Below are positions 1 to 11,045 of a DNA stretch of 64,000 bases, in pieces. This DNA is from Salvator merianae. Taxonomy: Eukaryota > Chordata > Lepidosauria > Squamata > Teiidae. The stretch spans positions 10,497,300 through 10,561,299 of the forward strand of contig QVOM02000001.1 in the NCBI GenBank assembly GCA_003586115.2, written 5' to 3'. The notes under the pieces were generated by a model. That model made no database searches, had not been told where the DNA came from, and saw only the letters and a program-made list of their open reading frames with translations. The stretch's first letter is position 1; each line of letters begins with the position of its first letter. The position numbers and the translations under genes were made by a program.

Positions 1-1086
1 CCCTTCTAAACCATTTCAGAAAGTAGAGGGCCTATTTTTAAAATGCAACACGAAGAAGCTGGTGCAGGAACAGAGTTTAGGTTTAGCCCATTGCTGTAGC
101 CAACACGTGTTGGACTCAAACTGAAGCCAGACAATACCTGTGGGGGACATTTCAAACCATGATGACTTCTGAATGAAATCCTAAATGTGTTGTAGAAACC
201 TCTTAAGCAGTGAGAGTGGTTTGGATGTTGTAACCAGGGTCCTTTAACTCTGGCCCTACATTGTTGACAGGCCTGTCTGACTTGGCTGTGGTCTGCAATA
301 CTCCAAAATGGTGCCATTGGTGCCACACTGAACTCTTGGCCAATCTAGGTTCCTGTGGAGGAACCAGAAAGCCTCAGCACAATGACAGGAGGCACAAAAT
401 TGAAGCTAGTATCAATCAAGAAGAACAATCTTGAAGAGGTGAGAAGCTAGTTGGTTGTGGGAGAGAGACAACTAGGGTATTTTCCTTCTGCTGGATATTT
501 ACCTATTAGCCCCATTATTCTCCTTCTATAAAAAGAATTGGGAACTTGTTTTTTGTCTGTTTTCTTTTATGGAATTCATACTCTTCATGATAGTCTATTG
601 AAGCCATTATGCCAGCAAGTGGATCTAGGAAAGCCCGGAACCAAAACTGGGGAGAGCCACTCTTTTCTCTCTCAACCAAACTTTCAACACCCTCTCCCAT
701 TGCCTCCCTGCTCATGGGGTTCCTAGGCAAGGGTCAGAAATCTAAGCATCACTTACAGAGTCCCACTCTTTGCTCTTTTTTCATTCTGTTTCATTTTCCC
801 CACTTTCTCCTGCTTACTGTCCTTCTTTCATGCAAAGCTGTCCTCTCCCTATGAAGTTAAGTCAAGGGGTGATGACTGTAACCAGGCTTCAGGTTCCCTG
901 TTACTTTTATGCAGGTTCCTTGTTACTTTTGCCTGCCAGCTGAGGTAAACACATTGTTGTACTCTTTGCTTCTGATGAAGTGCAGTCTAGCCTACCAAAG
1001 CATACACTAAGCTAAATCTATCTGGCTTTAACACCAAAATACTCTGTGCTACTTTGACAATAAATGTGTGTACAGTACATAATCCT
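1..1086. other. Unassigned sequence
   Basis: No gene, RNA or clear transposon was recognised. The only local structure is a 22-bp tandem duplication at 890-933 (two copies of CAGGTTCCyTGTTACTTTT). Around 975-1060 a stretch (TCTGATGAAGTG...CTGGCTTTAACACC) resembles the tail of a common sauropsid interspersed repeat, but it is too short to assign. Confidence 0.5.
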
Positions 1087-1230
1087 CAGGATACTATGGA
1101 TAGCTTAAAAACCCCAGTCAATGTATGTATACACGCTTCAGGGTACCATGGATAGCTAAAAAGACCAATCAGTGTATATATATTCCACAGGATAACATGG
1201 ATAGCTAAAAAGACCAATTAGTGGATTCTA
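1087..1230. repeat. Three-copy imperfect tandem repeat, unit about 50 bp
   Basis: Three diverged copies start at about 1087, 1139 and 1188, giving periods of 52 and 49 bp. Each carries the core CAGGrTAnyATGGATAGCT followed by an A-rich tract. Copies two and three also share AAAAAGACCAAT, which contains a CCAAT pentamer. The array is a minisatellite-like duplication; any regulatory role of the CCAAT motif is only a possibility. Confidence 0.75.
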
Positions 1231-1267
1231 GAATAAATAAAACCTAAATATTCATTAGAAGCACAAA

Positions 1268-1480
1268 GGATGAGGCTTAAACTGTCATACTTTGGGCCCA
1301 GAATGAGAGAACGAAACTTGGGAAAATCGAAGGAAAAAGAAGAGGTGGATTGACTCAATTATGACAGCAATGAAAACCTCACCAGCAGACCTAAGAAAAA
1401 TCATAGAAGACCAGTCAGTCTGGAGAAAGTCAATCTATATGGCCACCAAGCATCGGCTACGACTAGATGGCATCAAGCAA
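1268..1480 (+). mobile_element. BovB/RTE-type LINE 3' end, degraded
   Basis: The segment opens with ATGAGGCTTAAACTGTCATA and continues to GGCTACGACTAGATGGCATC. This follows the layout of the 3' end of BovB/RTE LINEs in reptiles: a C-terminal RT-ORF region containing a GGATTGACTCAAT block, then a short tail ending in CGACT-xxx-GGCA. The reading frame is broken and no RT catalytic motif is present, so it is a 5'-truncated dead copy. The assignment rests on remembered family features and would need a repeat-library alignment. Confidence 0.55.
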
Positions 1481-2374
1481 GCAATATATAGGCTATTTTC
1501 CTAACACCGCACTCTGGGCAAGACACGGAGATGGTTGACTGGGCCTCACTGAAGAGCCGCACCAATCGAAGTAGGAAACTTGGGCACCATTCCGAGGAGT
1601 TCCATGGCCACATGTCTTTTTTAGGGTGATCCTTGATTCTAGATCCTGGCAAGAATACCTGACGGAAATCTTGCAAGGCGCAAGCCTCCTTTCCCGTGTA
1701 CTTTAGATGAGGATTCCAAAGCATACTGACATTTGCTTGAATGGGTGACTATCTTGTGGCAGGTTGGCTGGAGTTTTGATGGGTTTCCTTTTTTTACACA
1801 GCATTTAGGAGAAAGGAGGTTACGGATGTTTTGCCACCTGCAATTCCAGGAAGTGTGTCAGTGATGTTCCTTCCATCACCAGTGAAGAAATGTACAGTTG
1901 CTACTTTTGAGATGAGCAGAATAGTAGGTGAGCACTGGGACTCGAAATAGGGAGGTGGCAGAACGGTCAGGCACAGTGCCTCTACCTCTGTCATCTGGGC
2001 GCTCCAGAGAATTGAGTTTCTCATCGTGTGCCTGCTGCCTTCCCTGCTCTCTGGTCCTTATTTCTGAGTCTATGCCTGCAGCATCCCCCCAAACTGTCAT
2101 CCATGTGCCCCCCCCCCCGAATTTCAGAAGAATTTATCATCCCTCAAGCTTGCAACATGGGTTTGAGGATATGCTTTACTACACCAGGAAAACGTGGCAG
2201 TGTTACCTCTTTCTGCTCCGTCCTGCATCCTGGTTAATTAAAAATGTCAGAGGCCACTAGACAGTTCACAGAGGTATAAAAGGCAGGCAGGCAGACAGGC
2301 AGGCATTGCACTATTCTGTTTGAATTTCAACTGAACTTTCATTCAGAACTGAATATTTGATGCAAAATAAGATA
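1481..2374. other. Unassigned sequence with poly-C and GGCA runs
   Basis: No gene or element was recognised. A pure C run lies at 2108-2118. A GGCA-type short repeat lies at 2281-2305, directly after the motif TATAAAAGG at 2275-2283. The TATA match stands alone, with no initiator or upstream CCAAT in register, and is likely a chance match. Confidence 0.45.
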
Positions 2375-2580
2375 TGGGAGTGGCTATAGTTCAGTGGTAA
2401 TGCAAGGAGCCTGGAAAGCAGAGGGCTGCTGGTTCGATCCCCAGCCTCTCCCCAGAAGCAGGCAATGGCAAACCACTTCTATATCTCTGCCAAGAAAACT
2501 GCATACAGGTGCCCATGCAGATGCCCATGCAACCAACCAGGAATTGGAAACGACTCAGTGGTACCCATCATTAACAGCAA
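2375..2580 (+). mobile_element. tRNA-derived SINE with BovB-like tail
   Basis: A tRNA-like head carries an A box (TGGCTATAGTTCAGTGG, 2381-2397) and a B box (GGTTCGATCC, 2431-2440), spaced as in a pol III internal promoter. The body continues GGCAATGGCAAACCACTTCT and the tail GGAAACGACTCAGTGGTACC resembles a BovB LINE 3' end. The design (tRNA head, unique body, LINE-derived tail) is that of the squamate Sauria-type SINEs, which BovB is thought to mobilise. Related copies lie at 12660, 17700, 46921 and 50222. It is not a tRNA gene because it lacks an acceptor stem and the 3' half of a cloverleaf. Confidence 0.8.
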
Positions 2581-2764
2581 AGACACGGAAATTGCCCTTA
2601 ATTATCAGAAAGAATTCTTAATGAAAGGGAATTTGTATGGACAGCCCCACTAACAGTCAGGGGAATCCTGCCTCAAAAGCTGTTTAATCTGAGAGAGGAA
2701 TTTACTCATTTTGTTTTTACTGGGCATTATTTTATATTCCTCAGTCATGTCTTGCCTTACTCAC

Positions 2765-3285
2765 CTTTCAGTCTAGTCTAAAAAGTCACAGATGTGTAAC
2801 CTTCCTTCTCATATGAGTTACTCCAAGCCTTGACCATTTTCACTGCCCTTTTCTGTAACTTTTCCCAGCCCTTTTGAGATAAGGTGGTCTTATTAATGGT
2901 AGATTCTGAAAAATTAGACAGATAGGAGTTTCTCAGACCTGGCACAAATAACGTGGCACTGTAACATGCATCAGAGCAGCTGTACAAAAGAGTAGCCACG
3001 GATGGAGCAGTTTCTGGATCGGCTATAAATCATGATCAGCAGTACTGGGCCAGGATACACCTATGTTGAAGTTTTTAGTATCGAATCGTACCTGGAAGTA
3101 TACTGTTAAGAGGTTCTGTTAGCTAACAAGCACATCTATCTGCAAGAGCAGCATCCAGACTGGAAACTGTGCACAGTATTCCAGATGCAAATACACCATA
3201 TCTTTGTGTAACAATATTATAATACAGTATTAGCAGTTTTATTTTTCATGCCATTTCTTATTATGCCTCAACACTTTCACTGTAT
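2765..3285 (-). mobile_element. CR1 LINE, first part, split by a MITE
   Basis: On the minus strand, 2765-2900 reads as the CR1 ORF2 C-terminal region: a short stretch (EKLQKRAVKMVKAWSNSYEKE) matches the conserved EKVQKRATKMVKGLE...LPYE block. Further along the plus strand, 3155-3280 (GTGCACAGTATTCCAGATGC... AGCAGTTTTATTTTTCAT) is the antisense of a CR1 segment upstream in the same ORF. The element is interrupted at 3286 by a MITE and resumes at 3744. Several stops and indels make it inactive. Confidence 0.75.
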
Positions 3286-3743
3286 GGACCCTTCTGCTCA
3301 TCCCATGCCATGATCCATCAGGTTCCTCTGGTCCAGATCACAGCACAATGATGCTGGTCCAGACCAGCTTGTCTGAGCTTTGTGGCCGGTGTCTAAGGAT
3401 TCCAAAGGGCTAGGAATAAAAGTTCTCAACCTTAGAGCCCCCAAGGCAACCAGTTTCAGTGGCACGCTTTGGTGCACTGCTAAAATGTGTCTCCTTGTAA
3501 ACTGAAACACAAGAGGTGGACCTTCTGCATGCTTGCATGTTCTGTACTGGCTGGAGCTGGTAACTGATGTCAAGGATTACCAGTAATCCAGATCAGCCCC
3601 TCCCTGATCTGAAATACAATGAAATCTGTGCGGATCAAATGTACCAGTGGTGGACAGGACCTCACAGAACTGCACTAATATGTAGACTGATGAGGCCCTG
3701 GAGTGGACCATGAGGGATCTTGTTCCAGAACAGAGAAAGGTCC
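3286..3743. mobile_element. MITE family A copy with TAT target duplication
   Basis: The left end is GGACCCTTCTGCTCATCCC and the right end ...CAGAGAAAGGTCC, which form imperfect terminal inverted repeats. The element is flanked by TAT on both sides (3283-3285 and 3744-3746). It lies inside an antisense CR1 whose sequence resumes directly after the second TAT. It shares internal blocks with other family A copies, such as CCAAAGGGCTAGGAA and AGTTTCAGTGGCAC. There is no coding capacity. The 3-bp duplication suggests PIF/Harbinger-type mobilisation, which is inference. Confidence 0.75.
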
Positions 3744-4024
3744 TATGATCCATCAGCACACCAAAATCTCTTTCCTGATTATTCACAGCCAGCTCAGATT
3801 GTATTCACGTATAAGTGCTTTTGGAATTTTTGCTCTGTTCTGCATCATTTTGCTCATGTTGAATGGCATCTGCCCATTCTCTCAATGTATAAAGACCCTT
3901 TTGAAGTGTTTCACAGACATTTTCTATGTATACTATTCTGCACAATTTGGTGGTGTCATCAGCAAATTTGGCCACTCTGCTGCTCAGTCTGATTCTGGAC
4001 CGTTTATGATCTGCAAGAGCGCTG
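3744..4024 (-). mobile_element. CR1 LINE, second part
   Basis: Antisense CR1 sequence resumes with GATCCATCAGCACACCAAAATCTC and runs through GTCATCAGCAAATTTGGCCAC to GACCGTTTATGATCTGCAAGAGC. These blocks correspond to the widely seen antisense CR1 segments in sauropsid genomes (AAGATCTCTTTCCTGG, GTGTCATCTGCAAACTTGGCCAC, GTCATTTATGAACA). With 2765-3285 it forms one element split by the MITE. It ends where a poly-T/poly-A block begins at 4026. Confidence 0.75.
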
Positions 4025-4025
4025 T

Positions 4026-4470
4026 TTTTTTTAAAAAAAACATATTTTATTATTTTCTATTAGTATATATACACATATTGAATTACTAACTAATATACGA
4101 AGCAAAACAAAATACACTCAAACCAAGAACAGACAAAACAAAAAACAACACAAAAAAAAGACACCCTATTCTGAGTGTCCTTTTCCACTTGGGCCCCCAT
4201 ACTCCTTTCTCATTTAAAAATTACATAATCTTATAAAACACCATCCTTTTGTAAACCATCTATTTAAAAATATCTTTCCAGCCGAATCAAAGATCTTCTA
4301 TTCCATTCATCTATGAATGGGTTCCAAGTTGATCTACATTGTTGAGTGTTATCGACTCCCTCTGATCCTGAACATTTCACTGAAAGACATTCATTTGCAA
4401 GAAGTGCTGGTGAGATGGTATAGCTGGAGTTGCACGGTAGTGGGAGGGGGAGGCAAAGGAGAGCGGGGAA
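4026..4470 (-). mobile_element. Probable L1-like LINE 3' end, antisense
   Basis: On the minus strand the segment ends in AATAAAATATG followed by a T/A homopolymer tract at 4026-4040, like a polyadenylated LINE tail. The rest is AT-rich, with tracts such as AACAAAACAAAATACACTCA on the plus strand. It abuts the CR1 piece exactly, as expected for a poly(A)-tailed insertion. No RT motif remains and the 5' boundary is uncertain. Confidence 0.4.
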
Positions 4471-6441
4471 CACCATGTTGCTGGAGCTGAAGGAGGAGGG
4501 AGGCGGGGCAGTGCAGAGTAGAGGAGGTGCTGACTGTCAGCTGCGCAAAGGGAAGACAAAATTCTGGCAGCACGATCAACAAAACTCCTTGGCTGGTTTG
4601 TCTTGAGACAGCAAAACTAGTGGGTAAGGGAATGGACGCCTGTTCTGCATTCGTGCCCTCTTTCATGGCCATGACAGCATATACCAGGGGATAGAATGCA
4701 GCTGTAGACCCAGGTTTAAACTTCTCACTTCTGCGACAGCCTTTATTCAAAACAGACAGAAAACTGCTGATGATCTCATTTCCTCTAGTCCTTATTTCAA
4801 GACTTGCTGGGTGGCCTTAGGCAAGTCATGACAGTTGCCAACATTTTTTTTTCTTCACAGAATCCCTGTGCCTTTAGCAGTGAGCAGCATAAGAACTTTT
4901 TTTTTTTTTTTTTTTGCTTTAGTTACACAGCATCCAAAGACAGAGCAATTCTGCTGAAGAAAAGAAATCTACCTATTACAACTTCACATCTCCGTTGTAA
5001 TTCACCAACAAAAAACTACAAACTAAGTTAGCCGTGCTGTGGATATAAAGATTGTGAAAACATTTTGCATTTTAAAACCTGCTGTATGGACATTTGTTTA
5101 CTTGTGGAATGCATTTATAATCTGACCTTCACCACATGGTCCCAAGGTTATTAAGTGAGGCCTCACTTACGCACACAGCGAGGACAGAGATTCAGTATGG
5201 AGCAATGCTCAGGCTACTGAACTGCTGTTCACAAATGAGTCCACAATAAAGAGATCAAACCAGCATTTTCTGTCTTGCTAAGGCCCAGTCCAGTTCATCA
5301 CAAGCTGGCCTGCTCTCCCTTCCTGTGGACCCCAAATCGATTTGTGGTTCCTCCTGTCAATTGCCAGGCAAGATTTTTTTTTTTCTGGAGGTGATATAAT
5401 TGCACACAGTGGCAGACTTGGAGCATCCACAGAGTGTCACATATACCCTTACTGCCAGGCCAGACCACAAAACACTCATGCGGAGGTCACAGTGTCAGGG
5501 TCTAAATACGTTGAATTGTTATCACCCTTCGCTGTCAACTTCTGGTGAGTTGCACGTCACTTGAAGCTAACTATGCTGGCTTGCACAGAAACATACAGCT
5601 TCCTCTGAACATTGTCCTGCCAGGGAGGGAGGTTATTTTATCCTGCCCTGGGACATTTGGATGAAGGGCAGGATATAAATTTTTAAGTAAGTAAGTAAAT
5701 AAAATAAATAAATAATACATACACATACAGCATAGAAGGAGGGAGAAAATTGTATTCTTTCCTTGGTGGATCCAGTTATATTTAAGTGCTTAAACCCTAC
5801 CAATAGTGCCTGAGTGTCTTGCCCCAGGCTCTTCCTCCTCCTTTTCTGGGACCAGGTGAGTATGCCTACAATCTTCCCTGATCTTGTACTATATTCATTG
5901 CAGAAGTGCTTAATCAATTCAGCCAAGAACACCATCCCTCCCTGATGGGATCTGAACAGAAGCAAAACAGCCTAAAAAGCAGCAAGGCTATTGTAGTGTG
6001 TAGAACAGCCTCTCTTGGAGGGTTGTTTAAGTGATCAAGCACTTTAGTGTTATGATAACATGCCATTTACCCACTCACACCAAAGGCTTCCCAGCGCCAC
6101 ATCAAGAAAGAGAATCTGCAAGAAACAGAAGCTATTCATAGCTAACTGGCTCAGCTAAGGTTCAGCCTACATTTTAGAGGGAAAAATGGGTGTAATCAAG
6201 AAAGAGGGTATAGAATTTATCCTTCAACCAAGACCCTAAATTTACTACAGGTCTGTTCCCACCCTTGCAGCCTTTAAATATTGTGCACGTTTTTGCTTCT
6301 GCCAAATATTAAGGGTTGCACTTGGGACAATACTATAACAGATGTATATATGACAATGAAAGATACAGTGGTAACTTGCACAGTGAGAGATAACAAGGCT
6401 TTAGTTGGAAGCCTCCCTTTGATCTCCCAAAACTGCATTTT
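4471..6441. other. Unassigned sequence with small repeat fragments
   Basis: No gene was found. Contents seen: a MIR-like core near 4782-4845 (CTGGGTGGCCTTAGGCAAGTCA), a pure T run at 4897-4915, an 18-bp perfect palindrome at 5152-5169 (TAAGTGAGGCCTCACTTA), and at about 5640-5715 a squamate-style repeat tail (GGGCAGGATATAAAT followed by AAGTAAGTAAATAAAATAAA). The short frames here show no domain or compositional sign of coding. Confidence 0.45.
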
Positions 6442-6570
6442 GGCTGTTTCCACACTGATATGGCTAGTTTGGTCCAGCAGGACCAGGCCAGACTGGAGCA
6501 ATTCCAGTGGCAGGAATGCCCTCATTATCCCAGAACAAACCTTTCACACGCGGAAGGCTGTTCCAGGAGA
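6442..6570. mobile_element. MITE family A copy, left part, split by L1
   Basis: The left end is GGCTGTTTCCACACTGATATGG. The segment continues with GGCCAGACTGGAGCA and GCGGAAGGCTGTTCCAGGAGA, the same order of blocks as the complete family A copy at 59955. It is cut at 6570 by a truncated L1 and resumes at 7115 after a short target-site duplication. Confidence 0.7.
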
Positions 6571-7114
6571 GGTACAGAAATTTTGAGAGAGGATTCAAGA
6601 GGAGGCACGGAAAATTATTCAAATAGAATCAACACCAATATTTTCAACTAAGGAGATTTGCTATAGAGATTTAAGGTTGAATAAGGTGAAGGAGTTTTGT
6701 GTTGAACAATTAATACTGGCAGCATTATCAGTAATAGTGTATGGGTAGAAGGAGACTACCAGATGGACACTGGAGAAATGGAGGTACTATTTACTAGATG
6801 CAATGAGGTTTCAAATATTAAGTAACAATAGGTTAAGGTTAGAAGGGCAAATAGTAGATGGAGGTACATGGAGATTTGAGAGGAAAATGGGAGTGGATAG
6901 TGGAATATTTGGTGAAGGAAGCAGGGAGCAATCAAGAAAGAAATCAGGTATTGGTAACCTTCCATATGTGTTAGATTAGGTCAGGGGGAGTGGCTTCAAC
7001 AAGGGAGGGAATATAAATGAATTAGGCTGTGAGATTTCTAATGTATTATTTGTAATTTGCTTTCATTTTGTAAAATTAAAAAAAATAGAAATAATTCAAA
7101 ATAATTTAAAAAAA
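6571..7114 (+). mobile_element. 5'-truncated L1-like LINE with target-site duplication
   Basis: The insert ends in an AT-rich 3' UTR and an impure A tail (TAAAATTAAAAAAAATAGAA ... TTTAAAAAAA). The host sequence GGAAGGCTGTTCCAGGA at 6552-6568 is repeated as GAAGGCTGTTCTGGGA at 7115-7130, a 16-bp duplication with about two mismatches. That is the size and placement expected for target-primed reverse transcription by L1. The internal sequence has no intact frame. L1 rather than another poly(A) LINE is an inference from the tail and the long duplication. Confidence 0.7.
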
Positions 7115-7265
7115 GAAGGCTGTTCTGGGACAGCTCCTATGTTGTCTCAAAAGATTATATGATATTTGGAGCCAGCTTCCGGGTCTCTGGAAGTTCCTAG
7201 CCTCAGAGCCCTGGGGAGACCCATTTTGGTGGCACTATAGAAATTATAGCACTGAGGAATCTCTT
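7115..7265. mobile_element. MITE family A copy, right part
   Basis: After the L1 the family A sequence resumes with GAAGGCTGTTCTGGGACAGC and continues to GGAAGTTCCTAGCCTCAGAGC and GGAGACCCATTTTGGTGGCAC. These are the same blocks that follow the left part in intact copies at 24481/26200 and 59955. The right terminal repeat was not found, so the copy is 3'-truncated or decayed near 7265. Confidence 0.65.
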
Positions 7266-7447
7266 TAATGTTTAACTACAGTTGAATACCAGTGCACAGT
7301 TTTTCAACATGTGATCCAGGGTCCAAACTTGACCCACCAGAGCTTGAGATGGAACTTAATTATGATTTTTAGTTATAATTTTTTCAACTTAACAAGCTAT
7401 CACACCAAACTGTGATAGCATCAATCAAACTGTAATTTAAGATTGCC

Positions 7448-7690
7448 TATTCAATGACTACTAGAATGGATGCCTGGGTACTGCCTCCAGGTTGGTGAGA
7501 CAGGCAGGATGCTTCTAAAGGCCACTTTGCACAGAGTTGAGAGCAGGTAAGAATTTTGCCTTTGTCTTCTGCTTGAGAATGCCCAGAAGCAATTGGTGGG
7601 CCACTGTATGAGCCAGGATACTGGACTAGATGGGCCATGGCTTGGTCCAGCAGGGTTCCTCTTATATACTTACATTCGTACATTCTTATG
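7448..7690 (+). mobile_element. CR1 LINE 3' end, ATTCTTATG-type terminus
   Basis: The segment ACTACTAGAATGGATGCCTG to GGATACTGGACTAGATGGGC to CAGCAGGGTTCCTCTTATA and finally ACATTCTTATG is the 3' UTR end of the common squamate CR1 group whose copies finish in TTATGTTCTT-like repeats. It closely matches 22500-22725 in this window. It contains only UTR and a short stub, so it is a severely 5'-truncated copy. Confidence 0.85.
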
Positions 7691-9059
7691 CCTTTAAATA
7701 ATGTACAGGAATGCTACTCCATCCAGTTCATTTTTCCCTTCAGTAGCCTGAGATGTTTCCAGCTTATTTTCAAGGACTGCCATATGTTCTGAGGGACTGA
7801 ATTTTTGAATAACGAGTTAACTGGGGTTAGGTTCAAATTTTATGGAAAACATTTGTATGTGTATGAAAATAAAATCGAAAAAACAAACCAACCAAAACAA
7901 GGTGAGAACAATCAACTGTTTTATGTTCTGTTAACATTTCAAGTTGTGGAACTGCAAATCCTTTTGTTTTTAAGCCACTGTTATGATCTGACGTTTGAAA
8001 TTGGACACTTAATCGAATGACTCAAGAAGCCCTGCATGCTCATAGACTGCTGATCCTGCGGCGAACTTTGAAGCAATAAAATTAAGATATCCCTGTACGG
8101 CAGAAGCGGGAAGATAGATAGATGGCAATCAAATGAAAGCCATGCAATCTAGGTTCATTTTGGACCGGTCCGGGAGGGCTACAGAAAAAAAAAGAAAAGA
8201 AACAAAAAAGAAACAAACCTACAGAGAGACTCTGGCTGCAATTAGCGCGGCCTCGTCTGATGGAAAAGAAAATGAAAAAGAAAAGAAAACTTGAGGGAAG
8301 AGAAAGGTGAGGCGGGGAAATGAGAACAAGCCGAGTAAGGAGGATGAAGTGGGGGGTGGTTTGCCTGTGTGTGGCATTCCCTCCCTTCTCCTAGCTACTC
8401 CTTGTAAAGGGAGTGAGACAGAGAACCCCCCCATAGGAGGGATAGCCCCTCACCCCACTGGTAGAAAAGGGTTTCATTGCTGGTACAGAGGGGAGCAGCC
8501 TTCCGCTTGAGTTCCCCTTTTCAGGGCTCATCTCTGCCCATTGTTGGGATGTCACCAAGGAAGAATACACTGATGGGGGCTGGAAAGAGAAGGGGAGAGG
8601 CGAGGTGGAGGGCAAGGGAGGCAACAAGAGGTGGCTGAGGGTGGATGCTGCAAAGGGGAAAAGGGTCAGGAGCACAGTTGTACGGAGCTGTGAAACAAAT
8701 TTGGGAGCCAGGGCAGCGACGGAACGGCGGTTGTCAGCACTCCTGCCACAGGGTGAGTGGCTGAGGGAGGCCGTTTGGGCCGGCATTTCCCTTTGTATGT
8801 CTGTGTGTCCACCCATGACCACAGTCTGCATATAAAACAGTGTCTTTTTTATCTGTCTCTGTGTCTGTTGGTGCTTAACACTGGTCTCACATGACAGACA
8901 CCCTTTCCTCCCTAGTAAACTGAGGATTCCTCTGATCCCTCAGAATGCTGAATTACATGGAGAGGGAAACAAAACTACAGGCCTCAGGATTTCTGGACCA
9001 CTGTTTCCATCGCTCCTACTGACTGGAGCTGAGAGACAAAATCATAGCAGAGCATCACA
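7691..9059. other. Unassigned sequence, locally CpG-richer at 8160-8780
   Basis: No gene could be supported. About sixteen CpG dinucleotides fall in 8160-8780, clearly more than in neighbouring DNA, though probably below CpG-island criteria. A consensus-like splice donor (ACAGG|GTGAGTGG) lies near 8750-8757. Short overlapping frames cover both strands here but none shows a domain. Confidence 0.4.
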
Positions 9060-9470
9060 GGCCCTTTCCACACTGCAGGAACCATCCCGCGCTGCAGTGC
9101 GCTGGAATAGGCAACCCATTCCAAGATCAGACGGGCTGCCTCTAGGATGCTTCTAGGGATGCCCACACTGTGGACAGATGATGCTGTGCTTGATATACAA
9201 AGTTCATGACCACATGCCGTCCACATGCATGCCATGGTCTGGTAGACCACAGAAGCATGCTTGTGGGCTGCTTGTAAGCAGTCCATGGCTGGAATGGAAT
9301 AAGCACCATTTTCACACCATATCCCACTCCAAAGCTCTGTCTCATACAGGTGGAGTGTACCAGCAGTGGGCATTACCTCTGCTAGGCAACTCCATTTCTG
9401 CACTGTGGTGAAGCCATAGCAGCCCAGCAGGTCCTTTAGACCGGTCTACCAACGCAGTGCAGAAAGGGCC
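9060..9470. mobile_element. MITE family A-like copy, complete ends
   Basis: The left end is GGCCCTTTCCACACTGCAGG and the right end GCAGTGCAGAAAGGGCC, giving a 17-bp terminal inverted repeat with few mismatches. The flanks are ACA on the left and ACC on the right, a 3-bp duplication with one change. Internal GCTGGAATRG and GGTCTGGTAGACCA blocks are shared with other copies. The overlapping frames on both strands here are an effect of the inverted structure and do not encode protein. Confidence 0.75.
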
Positions 9471-10666
9471 ACCGTTTCTCCAAACCTATCTTAGTATTGT
9501 ACTATAAAGGCATAACTGTTTTTTCCCTGCCCAAAGCATACAAGTTATTTATTTGTTTGCATGTTTAAAACATTTTAATATCATCTGCCAATAAAAAGAA
9601 TTCCCAAGAAGTTTAGCACGAGATGTTAAAAAGTACAGAAAGAAAGCCTTCACAGCAAAATAGTATAAAATTGATATCGTAAAAAGTCCAGGGTGAATGG
9701 GGGGAAAAAAGAGTGATCTTTATCTAGCCAGGTGATCTCAAGAGCAGCCAGAAAATGCCCGAGTACTCAAGGATGGTTCAAGCAGGCTCTGAAAGTTGAA
9801 CAAAAGTAGTGTCACCACAGCAAGGATGGGAGGGCCTGGGACAGACACCTCAGGAGAAGCACTTTGTTCACTGCATTGATGGGCACTTCTGCATCTTCTT
9901 TTCTGTGCATGGAGGCTACTGATGACATGGCAAACAAAGCATTCCTCTGAAGAGCCTGGTATCTCACCCTTCAGCTCTGGGTGTCTCATACAAGTGTCGT
10001 GTTCCTTGGGTGGGCATCCAGTGGATGCTTCATGCCACTGAAAGTGGTGTTATGATGCCCCAGCTCCTCCCAGAAGGTGCCTGGTTAGGTTAGAGGAAAT
10101 ACAACCAATTGCCAACAGTGGGCATATCTGCCAAGTATGCCCTCCCACAAAGAGGCAGCAATTCTTAGGACTAGCCTCCGAGTGGCTCAGATGGGAAAGA
10201 CCTCTGCCATCTGTTCTTCCTTCAGCCTAGGTAAGCTCTCTAGCAAGGGTTACCTTCACTACTCTCTTCTAGTTTGGCCCTGGAAGGAGTCAGGTGGCAA
10301 CAGCTCATTGGCCAAAACTACACGTACTTGACAGCATGGGACTCCTTCCTTACCTACCTTCTCTGAAGGACTCATCAGAAGTTCACTAGACCTTGGCCTT
10401 CTCTCACCATGCCCAGATGTAGGACCAAGAGATAATTCTGCTGCATCCTTCTCCTCCCTTCACTACCTCCCTCTTCCAGCAGTGATTCTTTCAGGCAGAA
10501 GGATGACAGTAGGGGTTGCCTGACTAGGCAGCCTAGCTTACTTGGCAAGCATGAAGGTCTTCAGCTCACTGCACTAGCCACCAAATAGCTAAGAAATTCT
10601 TCTGGGCTGGCTGCCTAATTGAAACTTTTTCTCTTGTTATTGTGCTTAGAGTTGCATACAAGCTTT
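9471..10666. other. Unassigned sequence
   Basis: No gene or confident repeat was recognised. The part from 9540 to 9700 is AT-rich and could be an old LINE 3' UTR. The remainder is unique-looking. Confidence 0.4.
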
Positions 10667-11045
10667 GGTCCCTTCTGCACTGGATTGGTGAACTGGCACA
10701 TGGGGCATGCTAGGCTACTTCATCTACACAATGGAGTGGCCTAAATGGAGGCCATGCTGCCACCACTAATATGCTCTATCTACACCACTCCACCGGTGAT
10801 TGCTTATAAGCAGTCTGCAAGCATTCTACGGTGGTATACTGGATCACAGACAGCATGCAGACAGCACATATTTGTGGGTCGATATACCATGTCTGATGAT
10901 GTTTTGGCTGCGTACCCAGATGTGGTGCTCAGCCCCAAAGTCCCACACTTGCAGTTAGACTAGTGGTAGCCCAACCCACCACGGACTGGGCTACCTAACA
11001 CAGGCCAGGGCAGCATGGGATAAGCCACACTATGCATAAAGGACC
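10667..11045. mobile_element. MITE family A-like copy
   Basis: The left end is GGTCCCTTCTGCACTGGATT and the right end ...CTATGCATAAAGGACC, which pair as terminal inverted repeats. Flanks are TTT and TAT, a 3-bp duplication with one mismatch. Internal GTGGTATACTGGATCAC and GCATGCAGACAGCA blocks recur in the copies at 16407 and 47131. Confidence 0.65.

Noticed and set aside
1473..1724. Minus-strand frame of 83 codons after the BovB/RTE end
   Set aside because: No domain, no conserved motif and no splice signals; likely chance.
2275..2284. TATA box TATAAAAGGC
   Set aside because: No initiator, CCAAT or start codon in register; such a motif is expected by chance in AT-rich DNA.
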